DNA of 64,000 nucleotides, taken from assembly GCA_009746045.1 (NCBI GenBank), contig RPFO01000106.1, positions 1,757,711-1,821,710 of the forward strand. Direction: 5' to 3'. A program made the translations under genes and the position numbers. Positions 47,001 through 59,470 of this stretch are shown here, in pieces. The DNA comes from Mesostigma viride. Taxonomy: Eukaryota > Streptophyta > Mesostigmatophyceae > Mesostigmatales > Mesostigmataceae. Numbering within the stretch: position 1 is the first letter of the stretch; each line of letters opens with the position of its first letter. The notes below the pieces were generated by a model that did not search any database, had not been told where the DNA came from, and saw only the letters and a program-made list of their open reading frames with translations.

Positions 47001-49841
47001 GAAGGGGGACGGGTGCGAGAGGAGAGGGGAATAGGCAAGAGAAGATGGGCCAAAGGGAAGGGGGACGAGTGCGAGAGGAGAGGGGAATAGGCGAGAGAAG
47101 ATGGGCCAAAGGGAAGGGGGACGGGTGCGAGAGGAGAGGGGAATAGAGAAGGTTGGCAGGAGAGAAGGGCAAGAGAAATATAGATACTACTATAGAATTA
47201 TACTTCTATAGATACTACGATAATAATAGTATAGATACTGATATAGAATTCAAGGCTCAAGCCAGTGAAGATATAGATATAGGCAAGGGGGATAGGCAAT
47301 AGCTGAGTTGATTGGATGTGGTGACGCCGCATGCCAGTCGAGGACCTTCCTGCGCTTTCGTTGATAAGACGCACTTGTGGTCTTTGTGGGTGCCTTGTGA
47401 TGGCTGTAATGGGAGCCCTAATGGCTGTAACGGGCTGCGCCGCTCACAAGGCCGTGTAAGCAAGCATGACTTATCGGCAGCGCACTGGCGGGACACTTGG
47501 GCAAAATGGATACTTGGGCTGACTTATTTGGGTGGTCCAGCGTGCTCGTCTCCGGCCCCTCCCATATGATACCCAGCCTTACGTTGTTGTATCACTTGGC
47601 CCATTATACGTTGTTGTATCACTTGGCCCATTTTACATAGAGGCTTCGCTCGGCCCATTTTACATAGAGGCTTCGCTCGGACCATTTGACTTAGTGGCTT
47701 CGCTCGGCCCATTTTACATAGAGGCTTCGCTCGGCCCATTTTACTTAGTGGCTTCGCTCGGCCCATTTTACTTAGTGGCTTCGCTCGGCCCATTTTACTT
47801 AGTGGCTTCGCTCGGCCCATTTTACTTAGTGGCTTCGCTCGGCCCATTTTACATAGAGGCTTCGCTCGGACCATTTTACTTAGTGGCTTCGCTCGGCCCA
47901 TTTTACTTAGTGGCTTCGCTCGGTCCGTTTTACATAGTGGCTTCGCGAGCCCCCGTTGCCACCATCATGCCTGCGACTCCTGGCCACCGTCCGACCCCCC
48001 ACACCATGACCCCACCGGGCAGAGACGACAAGAAGCAGGGTTCATCGGGAGGGAGCGTATTCCGGTGCCTGCGAGATAATTTCCTTTCGAGGTCATCCGT
48101 GGAGACAGCAGAGGTCATCGAGAGGGAGGCTGGCCCCAACTCCCGTGAAATAGCCATCATTGAAGGTGAGCGTGGGACTTGGGGGTGTGTATTTCTTGCC
48201 CTTTCATGCCTGAAACTTGTTTTAGTATTTTTTGGTCAACGTTGTAACGTTTGCATAATGTTGCAGTACAATGTTCCCAAGTGTGTGGTACTCGTGGCTG
48301 TATTTCATTTCAACAACAAGGCAATGTGTTCTTTTGACCTTGTTCCATGCCCACTCTCATTGTCTTTCCTGGTAGTGCGATGCCTTAGCGCTGCGTGTTC
48401 AACTAGAAGGCTTGCTTTTTATGTAAAAGCCTCGTTTGAAACATGACGCCGTGTTCCGTGCTCAATTGCTGATTCTCTAAGGCTTTCCGGCTACGCTTTC
48501 CCGACTTTCGCCACATGCAGGCGATGCTGATGGCCGGGTGCAGCTATACTGGTTCAGCCACTGGGATGATGCCAGCATCAGTGGCTCGTATGCAAGCATG
48601 AATGGCACGGTCGCCCACGACAGACCGTGGGAGCATGTAGATACCGCAACAGGGTGGGCGTTTTTCCCCGAAACAGACAAAGGGCAGCTTCCCATGTCAG
48701 GGAATAAGGACTTACAACATAGAGGGGATGCCAGCCGAGGCGATGCGGATGCTAAAGCCATGTCAGTGTCGACACCCATGCCAGCAGTCAAGCCAGCATT
48801 GACGCTGAGCTCTGTGCCACAACGAGCTGATCCGCTCTCAGCACACAGGGGCCATGCCCGAGGCGAAATCCTGCCGCCCGTCACCTTGGTAGAGTTGCTA
48901 CAGCCCTTCGCAGGCCTTTCCCTCGCGTTCTCTCTCCCTTGTGACGTGTTGGCCACACATGGCGGCAACGCGAGGCCTGGGATTAGCACAAGTTTGCGTG
49001 GGGACGGGAAGGTTTACCCAGGACAAGAAGGCGGTGCTGGAACGGCAGGCAGGCCGGAGGGAAGCCCGGCTCCTGTTCACAGGGGTCCAACCGGCTCTGT
49101 GACAAACATGCCTGGCGACGGGGGTTGGCATCCTCTAATGTTGGGCAAGGGCCCTCTGTTGCCCGCTCACTCTGCCTCCCCTAATGGACCCGGCGTTGCT
49201 GTTGCAAGCATTACCGCCCCGACCCCGGCCGCGCTGGTGGCAGTGGGACGGTACGGCGTGACGGCTGTGCTGGCACCCGTCACCACCGCACCTGCGCGCC
49301 GATCGGGCAACCGTCCCCAACCCCTTTCTTTCCCCCACGTGGGTGTTCAAGACGGGGATCGTTGCGAGCAGGGAGGTGACTTGGCTACTGGTGGACGTGA
49401 CGATGGGAAGATGCAGCTACAGCACAGGTCAAGGAGATACCACCTTTGGGTGTCGTGGTGGGAGCTGGGGAGGGCGGTAGCAGAGGTGGCCAGGGAGTGC
49501 TACAGGATGGGAGAGGGCGCGCATATGTCGCACGGGGGTGACCTGGCGCTGTTCTACCGGGCCGGCAATATGTTGTATCGGACGCAGGTGCCTCTGTTCG
49601 GCGACAAGTGTGCGCAGCGGCCACATCTTGTGGCGGTTGGTGGGGGCGGTGTGGAGGGATCGCAATCTGCAGATGCCAGTGCGGAGAATGCGGCGTATGG
49701 AGCGCTGCAAAGCGGGGCGTCGGGGATGTCAGCAGAATCAGGGGCGACCAGGTGGGTCCCTGGCTATGCGTGACATGCGCCGTTGGAGACAGCGTGGGTG
49801 ATGAATTCTGGTTCGGAAGGCGATCCCTTTGAGGGTGTAGC

Positions 49842-49895
<54 letters not shown>

Positions 49896-52800
49896 GTGTG
49901 TGTGTGTGTGCGTGCATACCAATTAAAGCTGTAATGGGGATGTTGGACTCAAGCATGCACGGGAAAGGCTGAAAGCTGCAAGGAGTTTCTGTATCTGGGG
50001 AAGAGGATGGCATGGAATTTGCACATGCTTGCGGATGTGTGGTACTTCATTTGCTTGGTTTTGCGGCCACCCCCAAGTGACTAGATGGCTGTTTGTAATT
50101 TGGCATGGCTCACAACCACCTGTCCTTCACTGCTAGCGCTTTTTGTGTTGCGATTTGAAGTGTGAAACCCCTGGTTTGTCTGTAGTAGCGCAAGTCCTGG
50201 TTGAAATGCCACCTGGGACTACATGTGAATGTCAGAGTGAGCTAGTGCAAGGTGGAGAGCCACGACTTATTAGTCAATGTAGTATCGTTTATTTGTTGTT
50301 GGCTTTAATTTGTTTTCTAGAACGGTGGTTTTTCTTCTTTTTTTTTTACCTGCCCCTGGTGTTATGGCCAGCATTAACTACAGCATAAACTACAGCGCTA
50401 TGGAACAACTCAGATGTTTGGATTCCAGATGTTTCCTTTTTTTACCACGCGTGCGGGATGCGACAAGCAGACAGCTGGCATCGCGTGGAAGTCTTTATTT
50501 ATGTGCATGCCTCTGCTGCGTGGGCGCCACGTGGCCAGTTCTCTCCATAGCCAGGAACCAATTGGCGGTGTCATTTCCTCCTATGTCATGTACTTCTGGG
50601 AGCCCTGATTTGTATGTCCTCATTGCGTTCATCACTTCCATGGAGTCTCCCCAGCACCCTATACCCTTCTGAAAATGCACCACGCACCAATGCTGACCCC
50701 CGCCCCCCCCCGCCTCCCTCAACTCCCCTGCTCCTATGCTGGGATGGCACTCTGCTGGTTCCCAGAGCGAACGCGGCCCCGTCTGCGACCCATCTGGCCT
50801 CTGATGCCGCCACCTGGCACCCGCACCTGCCTCCAAGTCGTGAAACTGTCGCGCTGCTGAGCCAACCGGTCACTGCCACAGGTCCAGTGCATGCGTTCGC
50901 ATGTTGCCCATGTCTTTGCGGTCCCGCGTCCAAGCCAGCCGTTGAGCGAGGAGACGTGCGGGACAAGTGCTCCCCTGCTCTGGCCGCTGCCAATAACAAA
51001 GCAAATAATACCAATGTGAATAGTACTAGTATTACTGATGGTAATAGGGATTTCAATAGCTCCTATGGCCCTTCTGCTTGCGACGGCCCTTCTGCTGGCG
51101 ATCCCATAGGCACCGTGTGTGGAGACAGTGCATGTGAGGAGGGCGCATCTGGGCAGCACAAGGACACACAGCGCAGCCGGTTGGATCCCAGCACCAAGGT
51201 TGCGGCGAACCCGCTAGGGCATGCGGAGCTAAAAACATATGCACCGGGTGTTTCCACGTGCGTTGCTGGGCCAGTGCCGGAAGTCCCTCTCAACAGCCTG
51301 AAAGAGCCCCATAACAGGCGAGAAGTGACCCCTGACAGGCGGGATGGCGCGCCACCGGCTTCCTTGGCATCCCTGGTGTCATTGTGCGTGCATATGGTGA
51401 CTGGCGAAAGCAGCCATTTGGCACGGGCGGATGTGGGCTTGGAAGTACCTAGGGAGCAGCCAGGGTCCAGCGGCCCTGGCACCGCGGAGGAAGTCGAGAG
51501 CCGAGTGAAGGTGGGTGTTCACGGGGCCCAGACAGATCAAACTATTCTCCTTGCAAATACTCTTCTTGCAAATCTCCTTCTCGCAAGCTTCTTTCTTTGC
51601 ATCGTTGTCCCCATACAGGTTTTCTCGGATACGCGTACGGCTGTCCTCATACGTGCTTACCGTCCCCGCTCCCCACATCAGTTTTGTTTTTTTAGTATTT
51701 CTTTCGTGAGTGCACTTGAATTACTTTTCAACTTTGGCTGCACACAAGGTTGTCGACACGCTTCGGATGCTGCTGCTTTGTCACCCATCTCGGCTGATAC
51801 CCCCCATCACAGGTTGCCCCATGTGCCCGTTGTGCTCCCATCCTCAAACCTACTAACCGCCATCTGCGTTGACAGGTGGCACTCCAGAGCATCGCGGCTG
51901 TATCGGCGACCACCCACGCGCTCCGGGCCCACACGGAGCGCCTTGACGCCACCCTGGCGCGCGCCTCCCTGGCCGTGTGCCTGGCCCGCTCCCTGGCCTC
52001 GCCGGCGGCCGGCGGGTCACACGGACCCAGGGATTCCAGGGACGCGGCCTCCTCTCGCTTGTCAGGGCAGGGCGGCGAGCGGCCCGCACGAATGGCACCA
52101 GCTCACGCCGAGTGTCATGAAAGAGTCGAGTGCCACGTAAGGGCTGTCCCGCACGTGGCCGTCGGCGCTGGAGGCCATGTCATGCCATTAGCATGTCACG
52201 ACCCCCGTATACCTGCCACGTGGCGCCACGCAGTGGTCGGGGGTGGGGACGGCGGGCCGGGGGATGGCGGTGGCTGTGACTTGGAGTTGTGGGTGAGGAA
52301 CGGCACGCCGGTGCCCTTGGACGGACGCCATTGGTCGCTGGTGGTTGAGTTCCGGGCTGTAGCGGATGTGCTGGCGGGCCGTGGGGACGAGAGAATCTCA
52401 AACCGCCTGGACTGCATGCCCCGCCGCCTGGCTCGTTTGCTAGCGGGTGCGGGGACGCGACCACCGGCAAAGGCACTTGGCACACAGGGAGCAGGGGGCC
52501 AGGTTGCACCTCCAAGCTACTGGGGCGGCATTGCTCCGGGAGCCGGGGACACGAGTTTGTCAGGCACGAGGTCGGAACCATCCGGTACAGGAAGCTTTGC
52601 GAGGCCCTTGCGGTGGAACAAGACACCGACACGTTTGGAGCCAGATGGCACATCGACCCCAGCCCGCTCAGTGTCCTTTGTCTCGCTGCCCATCGCGCGA
52701 CTCGACCCGGGGGCTGAGTGGGTCACTCGGATCGCCGTGTCAAAAGGCACCATGACAGGTGGCGGCGGCAGCTGCGCGCCCGTGCTCGTGACTGTTATGC

Positions 52801-55800
52801 TGGCGTTCCGAGGCTCTTGGCCGCCCCTGGTCGACCCGGGACACAGCATATCCATGCATGGGTCGTTCCCACCCCCACCATCACTGCCAGCGTCGCTCAC
52901 CGCACGGCAGCCCTTGGGCGCGGCGCTCGTGCTGCTGCGCACGTGGGTGGACCCTCTGGATTTCCTGGTCCCCCTGCGGCCGCTGCCAGGGGCCCCAGGC
53001 TCAGGTGGCGGGCCCCAGCGCGGTCACCCCACCGGAGCCGGCGGTGGGGGCCCGTGGGGCATCTTGTCGAATGCAGCCACGTCGGGGGGTTGGGGATCAT
53101 GGACGGCTGGTGGCCCCCTGGCAGGGGGAGGCATGAGTGCGGGCATGGTACCGAGGGGGAGGGGATTGGCGGGCGAGGGGCACGCGGGGCAAACAGGCGT
53201 TGCTGCCGCTTTGGGGTCGCTGCGTGTTCCCGCGTCGTTGAAGCCACTGTTCACTGTAGTTATAGTGAGCGCGGATGTGGGCGCGCTGGTTGAGTTTGTC
53301 CGGTGGCTGGGCAAGAGCTTCAACGGGCAGCGGTCGCTGGAGGTGCACGCGAGGAAGGAGAAGAGGGGCCGGGACAAGAGGAGCGGGTCGAAGAGGAATG
53401 TGAGTCAATGGCAGAGTGCGCGCTGAAATGTGAGGGCTGTGCATGTATGAGTGGCTTGGATTTGTGGAGTGGTGTCCGATTTTAGAGGGTAACATGCTAC
53501 ACTACAGTATGACAGACGATGGTGAAGTCACCAATCAGTCCTCGATGTTAGGCCGGACGTACCTGTCCTGTCCGGATGTATATCCATCGAGAATGATGAA
53601 TATAGTGTCCGGATGTATATCCATCGAGAATGATGAATATAGTGTCCGGATGTATATCCATGGAGAATGATGAATATAGTGTCCGGATGTATATTCATTG
53701 AGAATGATGAATATAGTGTCCGGATATATATCCATCGAGAATGATGAATATAGTGTCCGGATGTATATCCATCGAGAATGATGAATATAGTGTCCGGATG
53801 TATATTAATTGAGAATGATAAATTTAGTGTCCGGATGTATATTGTGTCTCCGGAAACATTTGAAGCCGCAACAGGCTTTCATAGGTACACTAGGCTTCAC
53901 GGCGTTACCCCCCTCCTGGAAAGGGGATTGGATTCCCCAGGTCTATAGGATCTAGTACCAGCTGGTACCCCCCTACTGAAAAGGGGATTGGATTCCCCAG
54001 GTCTAAAGGATCTAGTACCAGCTGGTACCCCCCTACTGAAAAGGGGATTGGATTCCCCAGGTCTATAGGATCTAGTACCAGCTGGTACCCCCCTCCTGAA
54101 AAGGGGATTGGATTCCCCAGGTCTATAGGATTTAGTACCAGCTGGTACCCCCCTACTGAAAAGGGGATTGGATTCCCCAGGTCTATAGGATCTGCTACCA
54201 GCTGGTGGAGAAGCTTCTGCGTTTCTTCGTCTCAGTGCTATGAGGCTGCAAGAGTAGTTAGACTAGCACCAACTGTCGATGCTGATGGCTGGCCCCCCCC
54301 CCGCCCCTTTTATTTTGGGTCTTCCTGACGGACGGCAGGACTGCCGGTCGTGGTTTTAGTAACTGAGCGGGCACCTTGTCGTTTGCGGACACCTTGCCCC
54401 GGTGGCCTTGTCTGCCAGTCTTTTGGCGTTGGGCGATGGCGTGAGGCAGTAATAGCACGCATGCATAGCATTTTTAGGCGCCTACCATGAAGCTTCTTCT
54501 GTGCAAGCATCATCCTACTAGTACCAGTGCATGTCAAGTAACTCTTTAAATTTCAGGGATAACAGTTAGTTAATTAATTTCAGGGATAACCGTTCGTTAA
54601 TTAATTTCAGGGATAACAGTATCTTTGTCTAGTCTTGAATGCATGTTGTGGGATCGACCGGAGCGTTGCTTAGCGAAGCATTCTTATGCAATTATGAGAA
54701 TGATTGCATGATGATGTATCTGCAATTACTGAGTTTTCTCATGGGCAGGTCCAGGATGTTGAAGAAGTTCACTCCGGTCGTCTTGTCTTTTTCCCTGGAT
54801 GCCTCACCCTGGCTTTGTCACTCAACCCTTCACTGTGATGTCCACGCAGGGTGCCCCTGAGGCGAGCACGGCCGCCTCTACCCTGTCGTCGGGGTCGCCC
54901 GTCACAGCGGCCCGTGCCACGCTGCCAGATGGCGCTTCCCTGCTCATCCGTGCCTGCCTCCACCCACTAGCTGTACCCTCGGTGACGGCAGGTAAAGCAG
55001 CTGGCCAACCGCTACCACAAGGTCGGTCAGGGCCGGGGCACGATGGGGCAAAGTCACTCGTAGGAAACCGTGGCGAGAAAGGGTCCATTGCGGGCGCCAG
55101 CGGCCAGCTACAGGCAGAGGGTATGGTGGGCATGACGGCAGCTGGAGGGGGAGCGGCGCCTGCCCCCAAGCGGCCCAAGCTGGCGCCAGAGGTCCCTGAG
55201 AGCTTTGAACCCGAGGGAGGGAGCGGTGGCCAGGGGGCAGCGCCTACAGTAAGTACTTAGGTGCACAGAAGTTGCTGGAGGGTATTCGCCGTGTGTGGCG
55301 GACACACCCGCGCAGCAGAGAAGTGTAGAAGAGATAGAGGGAGAAGGGATCAGGTGGAATAGAAATGATAGGACAATACGTTAGAAAGGGCCAACTCAGG
55401 ATTATCTCTTTATTCAACTTGAAACAGCGTTGCCTTGTACAGCATCTGCCGCGTTATGGTTTTGCATGAAGTGGGCACACCTGTTCCACTTTGTTTTGAT
55501 AGTGACACTCGTCAGGTTCTCATCCTCGTTATAATAACACGTGATGGTAACACTCGTTATACTGACACTCGTCAGGTCCCCATGACCATTGACAGCGAGC
55601 TGCAGGTCGGGGACAATCGAAGCAACCATATGCCCGCTCCCAGTTGGCCTCTGTTGCTTTGTGTGGAGTCAGACACTAGCTGCCTGGTTGCCTGATGGCA
55701 CGGCTGGCAGCCCTCATGCTGCTGGTGCCTAGTTCCTCGATAGTAGTTAGTATTGTTACTCGATAGTAATTAGTGTTGTCACTCGATAGTAGCTAGTATT

Positions 55801-56833
55801 GTTACTCAATAGTAGTTAGTGTTGTTACTCGATAGCAGTTAGTATTGTTACTCGATAGTAGTTAGTGTTGTTACTCGATGGTAGTTAGTATTGTTACTCG
55901 ATAGTAATTAGTGTTGTTACTCGATGGTAGTTAGTATTGTTACTCGATAGTAGTTAGTATTGTTACTCGGTAGTAATGTGCCATGCGGATACAAGCACAA
56001 AATACAGCAATAAGAACATGTCAGGAAAAGTGCTAGTGAGCAAATGCCTCATCCCACCTCAAACTTGTGAACTCTACGTATAACTCTACGCTGACGGTGC
56101 GTACGCGTGGTGGAGACGCCTTTTCCCGCCATGATGATTTTCTTGTGGGGGATTGCCTCCATTGAATTTTCTCCTTGAGCAGGAACATCCTACACACCGG
56201 CTTGAGATCGTGGTGCAGGCGACCACGCTGCCTGCGGCGCTGACCTGCCGCGCGTGCCTCATGCGGAGACTGGCGCAGCTGACGCTGGCCATACCCCAGC
56301 CCCCCACGAGAGCTGCTGTGACATGTGACATTGTCAGCAAGTCCCCTGGAGGCAACCAATCGGATGCCGGACCGAGCTGCGGGGGCCCCGATGCCAGTAG
56401 CAACTCGCAGGCGGCAAATGTCGTACCCGGTTCTTCAAGGATGCCTCCCCCTGCTGCTGCTGCTGCTGTTATAGTAGCAGCAGCCCCGACAACCGCGACT
56501 TCTTCATCCCTGCCTGCCTCTCATGCCCTTCATGGCAGTACCTCCACCGGCACTGCTAATACCCGATTTAGCGGGACGTTGCCATCACTCCCTGCTGGCT
56601 CTGCTGGGAGGCGGGGGGAGGGGGGGAACCGGGTGCGAGAGCTGGAGAATGCGTTGGTTGCGCTGCGCGCCCTCGCCCGCGATGTGACAGAATTAGGGGA
56701 CGCCCAGATGGGGGTGGAGGAGCTGCGGGGGAGGCTGCTGCGGGATGACAGACGCCAGCTGGGCACCGGAAAGGCATCCGTGCCCGCAAACAACTCGAGG
56801 ATGCCGTGTGGCGAGGATGGTGCGTGCAGATGA
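41059..56833 (+). CDS. Large multi-exon gene, beta-propeller-like protein, possibly FANCB-like
   Basis: Predicted exons: 41059-41155, 41371-41563, 42092-42224, 44446-44708, 45108-45540, 47938-48165, 48521-49751, 50655-51510, 51876-53399, 54850-55248 and 56183-56833 (stop). Phases agree from 41371 to the end; the join 41155/41371 does not, so an exon is missing or mis-set. Blade-like segments include CASEGSTLRVFFGDVLQ, LQVAVLTESGHLWLGW, GDADGRVQLYWFSHWDD and GGDLALFYRAGNMLYRTQ. A helical stretch LQSIAAVSATTHALRAHTER comes next, then beta-rich DLELWVRNGTPVPLDGRHWS, and a C-terminal helix RVRELENALVALRALARDV. The order (propeller, helix, beta domain, C-terminal helix) resembles Fanconi core protein FANCB, but no diagnostic motif proves it. 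Large Ser/Gly/Ala-rich inserts make it about twice the length of human FANCB. Start unresolved. Confidence 0.6.
42410..42431. repeat. C22 homopolymer
   Basis: Uninterrupted run of 22 C in an intron of the plus-strand gene. Confidence 0.95.
42505..43812. repeat. 48-bp minisatellite, about 27 nearly identical copies
   Basis: The unit begins TTACGGCCACCTAGCTCC and ends GTTGTGCTCCC. Only a few variants exist (TTAAGG, TTGAGG), so homogenisation is recent. It lies in the intron 42225-44445. Unit length is 16 codons, so long frames appear on the plus strand (LPYGHLAPGGLAFPVV repeated). Confidence 0.97.
45585..47150. repeat. 56-bp purine-rich minisatellite, about 28 copies
   Basis: GATGGGCCAAAGGGAAGG recurs every 56 bp from about 45643, with GGGGGAC(G/A)AGTGCGAGAGG / GGTGGACGGG / GGTGCACGGG variants interleaved. 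It begins about 45 bp after the donor at 45540. Confidence 0.97.
47614..47937 (+). repeat. 27-bp array of twelve 3' splice-site-like units
   Basis: Each unit is CCCATTTTACTTAG/TGGCTTCGCTCGG. AG ends fall at 47640, 47667, 47694, 47721, 47748, 47775, 47802, 47829, 47856, 47883, 47910 and 47937. The last is the predicted acceptor of the exon beginning TGGCTTCGCG. Confidence 0.9.
49844..49914. repeat. (TG)n microsatellite
   Basis: About 35 TG units with two C interruptions, in the intron following exon 48521-49751. Confidence 0.95.
53568..53860. repeat. 37-bp minisatellite, 8 copies
   Basis: TGTCCGGATGTATATCCATC plus GAGAATGATGAATATAG, in steps of 37 bp from 53569, in an intron of the plus-strand gene. 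Confidence 0.92.
53900..54210. repeat. 60-bp minisatellite, 5 copies
   Basis: GGTACCCCCCTACTGAAAAG then GGGATTGGATTCCCCAGGTC, with few substitutions between units. Confidence 0.92.
54547..54626. repeat. 27-bp repeat with acceptor-like ends, 3 copies
   Basis: TTAATTTCAG/GGATAACAG repeats with AG at 54556, 54583 and 54610. Confidence 0.8.
55733..55975. repeat. 23-bp minisatellite, about 10 copies
   Basis: GTTACTCGATAGTAGTTAGT units in the last intron of the plus-strand gene. Confidence 0.92.
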
Positions 56834-59159
56834 GATTCTATCATGATAGAGGTGTGAATTACATTGCTGGGACTAGCAACAGTATTTTGTACTTGTGGGA
56901 CTAGACACAGTATGCTGTACTCTTGTCGTTGTTTCGTCGAGCTAGCTTTAATCTAGTTGTTCGCGAAGGGGGTTGCAAGCGCATGATAAACTGGCCAAAC
57001 TCACAGTGTCTTTTTGAGAGGGATGATTCGCTCGGTTCTGGTACGTATCTGCTGGGCCCATCAGTGTGGCGGTTCGGCTGAAGCGTAGTCGTAGCCTGGC
57101 AAGTGGTGACATGCATTCACTGCCTGCGGTAACCATCCTGCATGAAACGGGCGTGTCGGGCGTAATGGTTTTGTATGGCAGGGTGGTGATTGCAGGGGTG
57201 TGGGCACCTACACAAAGCTTTATGCATCACCAAGTTGTGTGACACTACCAGTATTTAAGACTCAGACGTCGCATGATGTTTGTCAATCAACGCAGCCAAG
57301 TTTTCTTTGGTTGCGCTTTGAGCTTTGATCGTAGCACTTTGTTTTTTCCGGTGGAGTCCAGCGGTCCAGTGCGGGAGCAATGGTCAGGAAAGACGGGCAG
57401 TCCTACAACCCCTCTGCCACAATATGTCTAGTAACCTGCCCAGGGATGTCTTTTTGCGAGAAGAGCCTTTCTGTTGCCACAAAGGGACATTGCTGGGCAA
57501 GTCCTATTAGAGTACCCTGGCTATAGTTGATACAAGGCTGCCTGCCTTCTCGGACCCTTTCCTCCTGTGCTGAAGGGGTTCGTTATTAGCCATGGCTAGA
57601 CAAGATTATCGCCGCCAAAGCTCGAACTGAAACGTGAAGAAGTAACTTGACACCGGCTCAGGCACGCGAGGATACACGAGGCTGAATGGGGAGGCTTGGG
57701 GTGACCCCCCTCTACAGGTCTCATGGCTGCGCACATCCACAACCACATTTGATATGGCATGCTGCTGCGTAGTCAGGTATCGTCATGGCACACAAGTAGG
57801 GATGCTTTTATATGGACTGCTGTAATGAGCATAATTTGAGTGTACTAGTATAAACTTGCATGTATATTTAACCAAAAACTTGCATAAACGTCGCAATATT
57901 TCAATGTCTTCAACAGGTGTACCTGTGTGAACGCCGTGATGTTGTCATGTGCAATGGTTGCGCCTACCCACCTGTGTGCTTTTGCTGATGCTGCTTTGTT
58001 TGCGGTGGTGGGGTGGTGGGAGTGGGGGCATCTGTTTTCTTTGGTTTCTTTCTTGCAGGATCATTATTGAAGGCATTGACTTCCCAGACATGTGATTTGT
58101 ATTCCAAAACCATGGACGCCTATGCGCGCTTGAGAGCGCTACGGCCACTTTCAACATTTCGGGAGAAGAGCGTATAGCAGCTAGGTGTCCAGAATTTTTC
58201 CCCAGTAGCTCCATGCTAATCATGCATGCCTTTGATGCATCATGTGTAGGGAGGTAGACAACCAATGACATATAAACGATCAACATTTCAATTAGTGCAG
58301 CTGGTGTGTGTGCCCATTCTGCACGCAAGCACTGTACGACTGAGAGTTGACTGTTGTACTGTTCGCGTGTACATGTGCAAGTCACGCATGCATGCCGGCC
58401 GCTGGCCCCGGCTGCATGACCGCCAACCTCTAAGAACATGTGTGCAGCAATTATTTGGAAATAGCTGCAAGGCATGCACGATCACCATGCGCTGCGAACA
58501 CATAACTCACACATGCTCCCGGTCATGTTAGCAAGATGCAAAGATTCAGGTGCATGGAACCTCTAGTTTCTCATATATAGTTATTGAGAATGATGAATTA
58601 CGGAGATGAGATCGGCATGCAACATACGGAAAGCCAAAAAAACGAGGAAGGACCTGAAAGAAAAAAATTATACCATGGCCGGCAGGCAAGGAGCATGCAA
58701 GCAAACACTAGCGCACAACTACAACGTACTACATGCAGCAACAACGCTGCCGGGCTACCGGGCCTGGAAAGGATCTAGACCGCTTTTTCGATATCATATA
58801 TATGTATTAATTGATCACTAATTAACTAAGTAACTGCATCACGTGGGTATCAGTACATAGTAAAGGAACCGTCTTATAAATACACAACGAGGAGGCAGGG
58901 CCGGCCTTAGCTTCTCTCACTGCCACAAGTGGGCAGGCCACAGAGCGCTCTCTCCACAGCATGGTGCCGGAGTGCAACACTGGGTGCAATACAACCATGC
59001 AATACCATATAGGTATAGGCTGCACATACAGCTTACGCTGTGAGAATTAAGGTAGGCTCATGATCAAAGTGTTGGCTAAAGCGCAGGCTAAACGGGCCAC
59101 CAGCTGGACCCAGAGCTATGTAACATTACTAGCTAGATGCATGATGGAAGGAATGTACA
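56834..59159. other. Intergenic stretch, no supported gene
   Basis: 3' flank of the plus-strand gene. The longest frame is minus 58475-57945 (176 codons), which shows no recognisable domain and no conserved splice pattern. At 58579-58635 there is a block of about 55 bp resembling 23739-23795 (both contain GCATGCAACATA), so repeat debris is present. Confidence 0.4.
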
Positions 59160-59459
59160 CGCGTGGTTGCATCACGTGAGCATAAGTCATCAGCGGGACG
59201 GGAACATGGGATGGAATGGATGATCGATGCAAGCTACATCCTAGCTAGTTAAAGGCTGTTAATGGGCACCACGGCCCGCATCGCTATGAATGCCAACCTG
59301 GGTCGGGACCAGGCATGCGGAGCCCCCACTGACTTGGGGTTGGTCTCCTTCATCGCTACTTGCCACCTATCCTTGCGAGCCATCTGCCTCCATCATACTA
59401 TACAGACAAACCAGGAGGCTGTCCGGGCGTGAGCCCGTCGATCCCGTCTAGGGTAGCTC
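59160..59459 (-). mobile_element. 3' tail of an older antisense RTE-like LINE
   Basis: The reverse complement matches the 3' tail of the sense LINE (about 62930-63190) with roughly 10-20% differences and indels, including CCTCCTGGTTTGTCTGTA and GACTTATGCTCACGTGA. It is the continuation of the antisense copy interrupted at 59460. Confidence 0.85.
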
Positions 59460-59470
59460 ATGCGTCCATG
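59460..59470. repeat. Target-site duplication, left copy
   Basis: ATGCGTCCATG, repeated exactly at 63211-63221 at the other end of the LINE. Confidence 0.88.

Noticed and set aside
45145-47172. 675- and 590-codon minus-strand frames
   Set aside because: They are translations of the 56-bp array and run antisense through a supported exon.
47257-47901. Minus-strand repeat frame MGRAKPLSK
   Set aside because: Antisense translation of the 27-bp acceptor array.
57945-58475. 176-codon minus-strand frame in the right intergenic region
   Set aside because: No recognisable domain, unusual composition and no splice or neighbour support.
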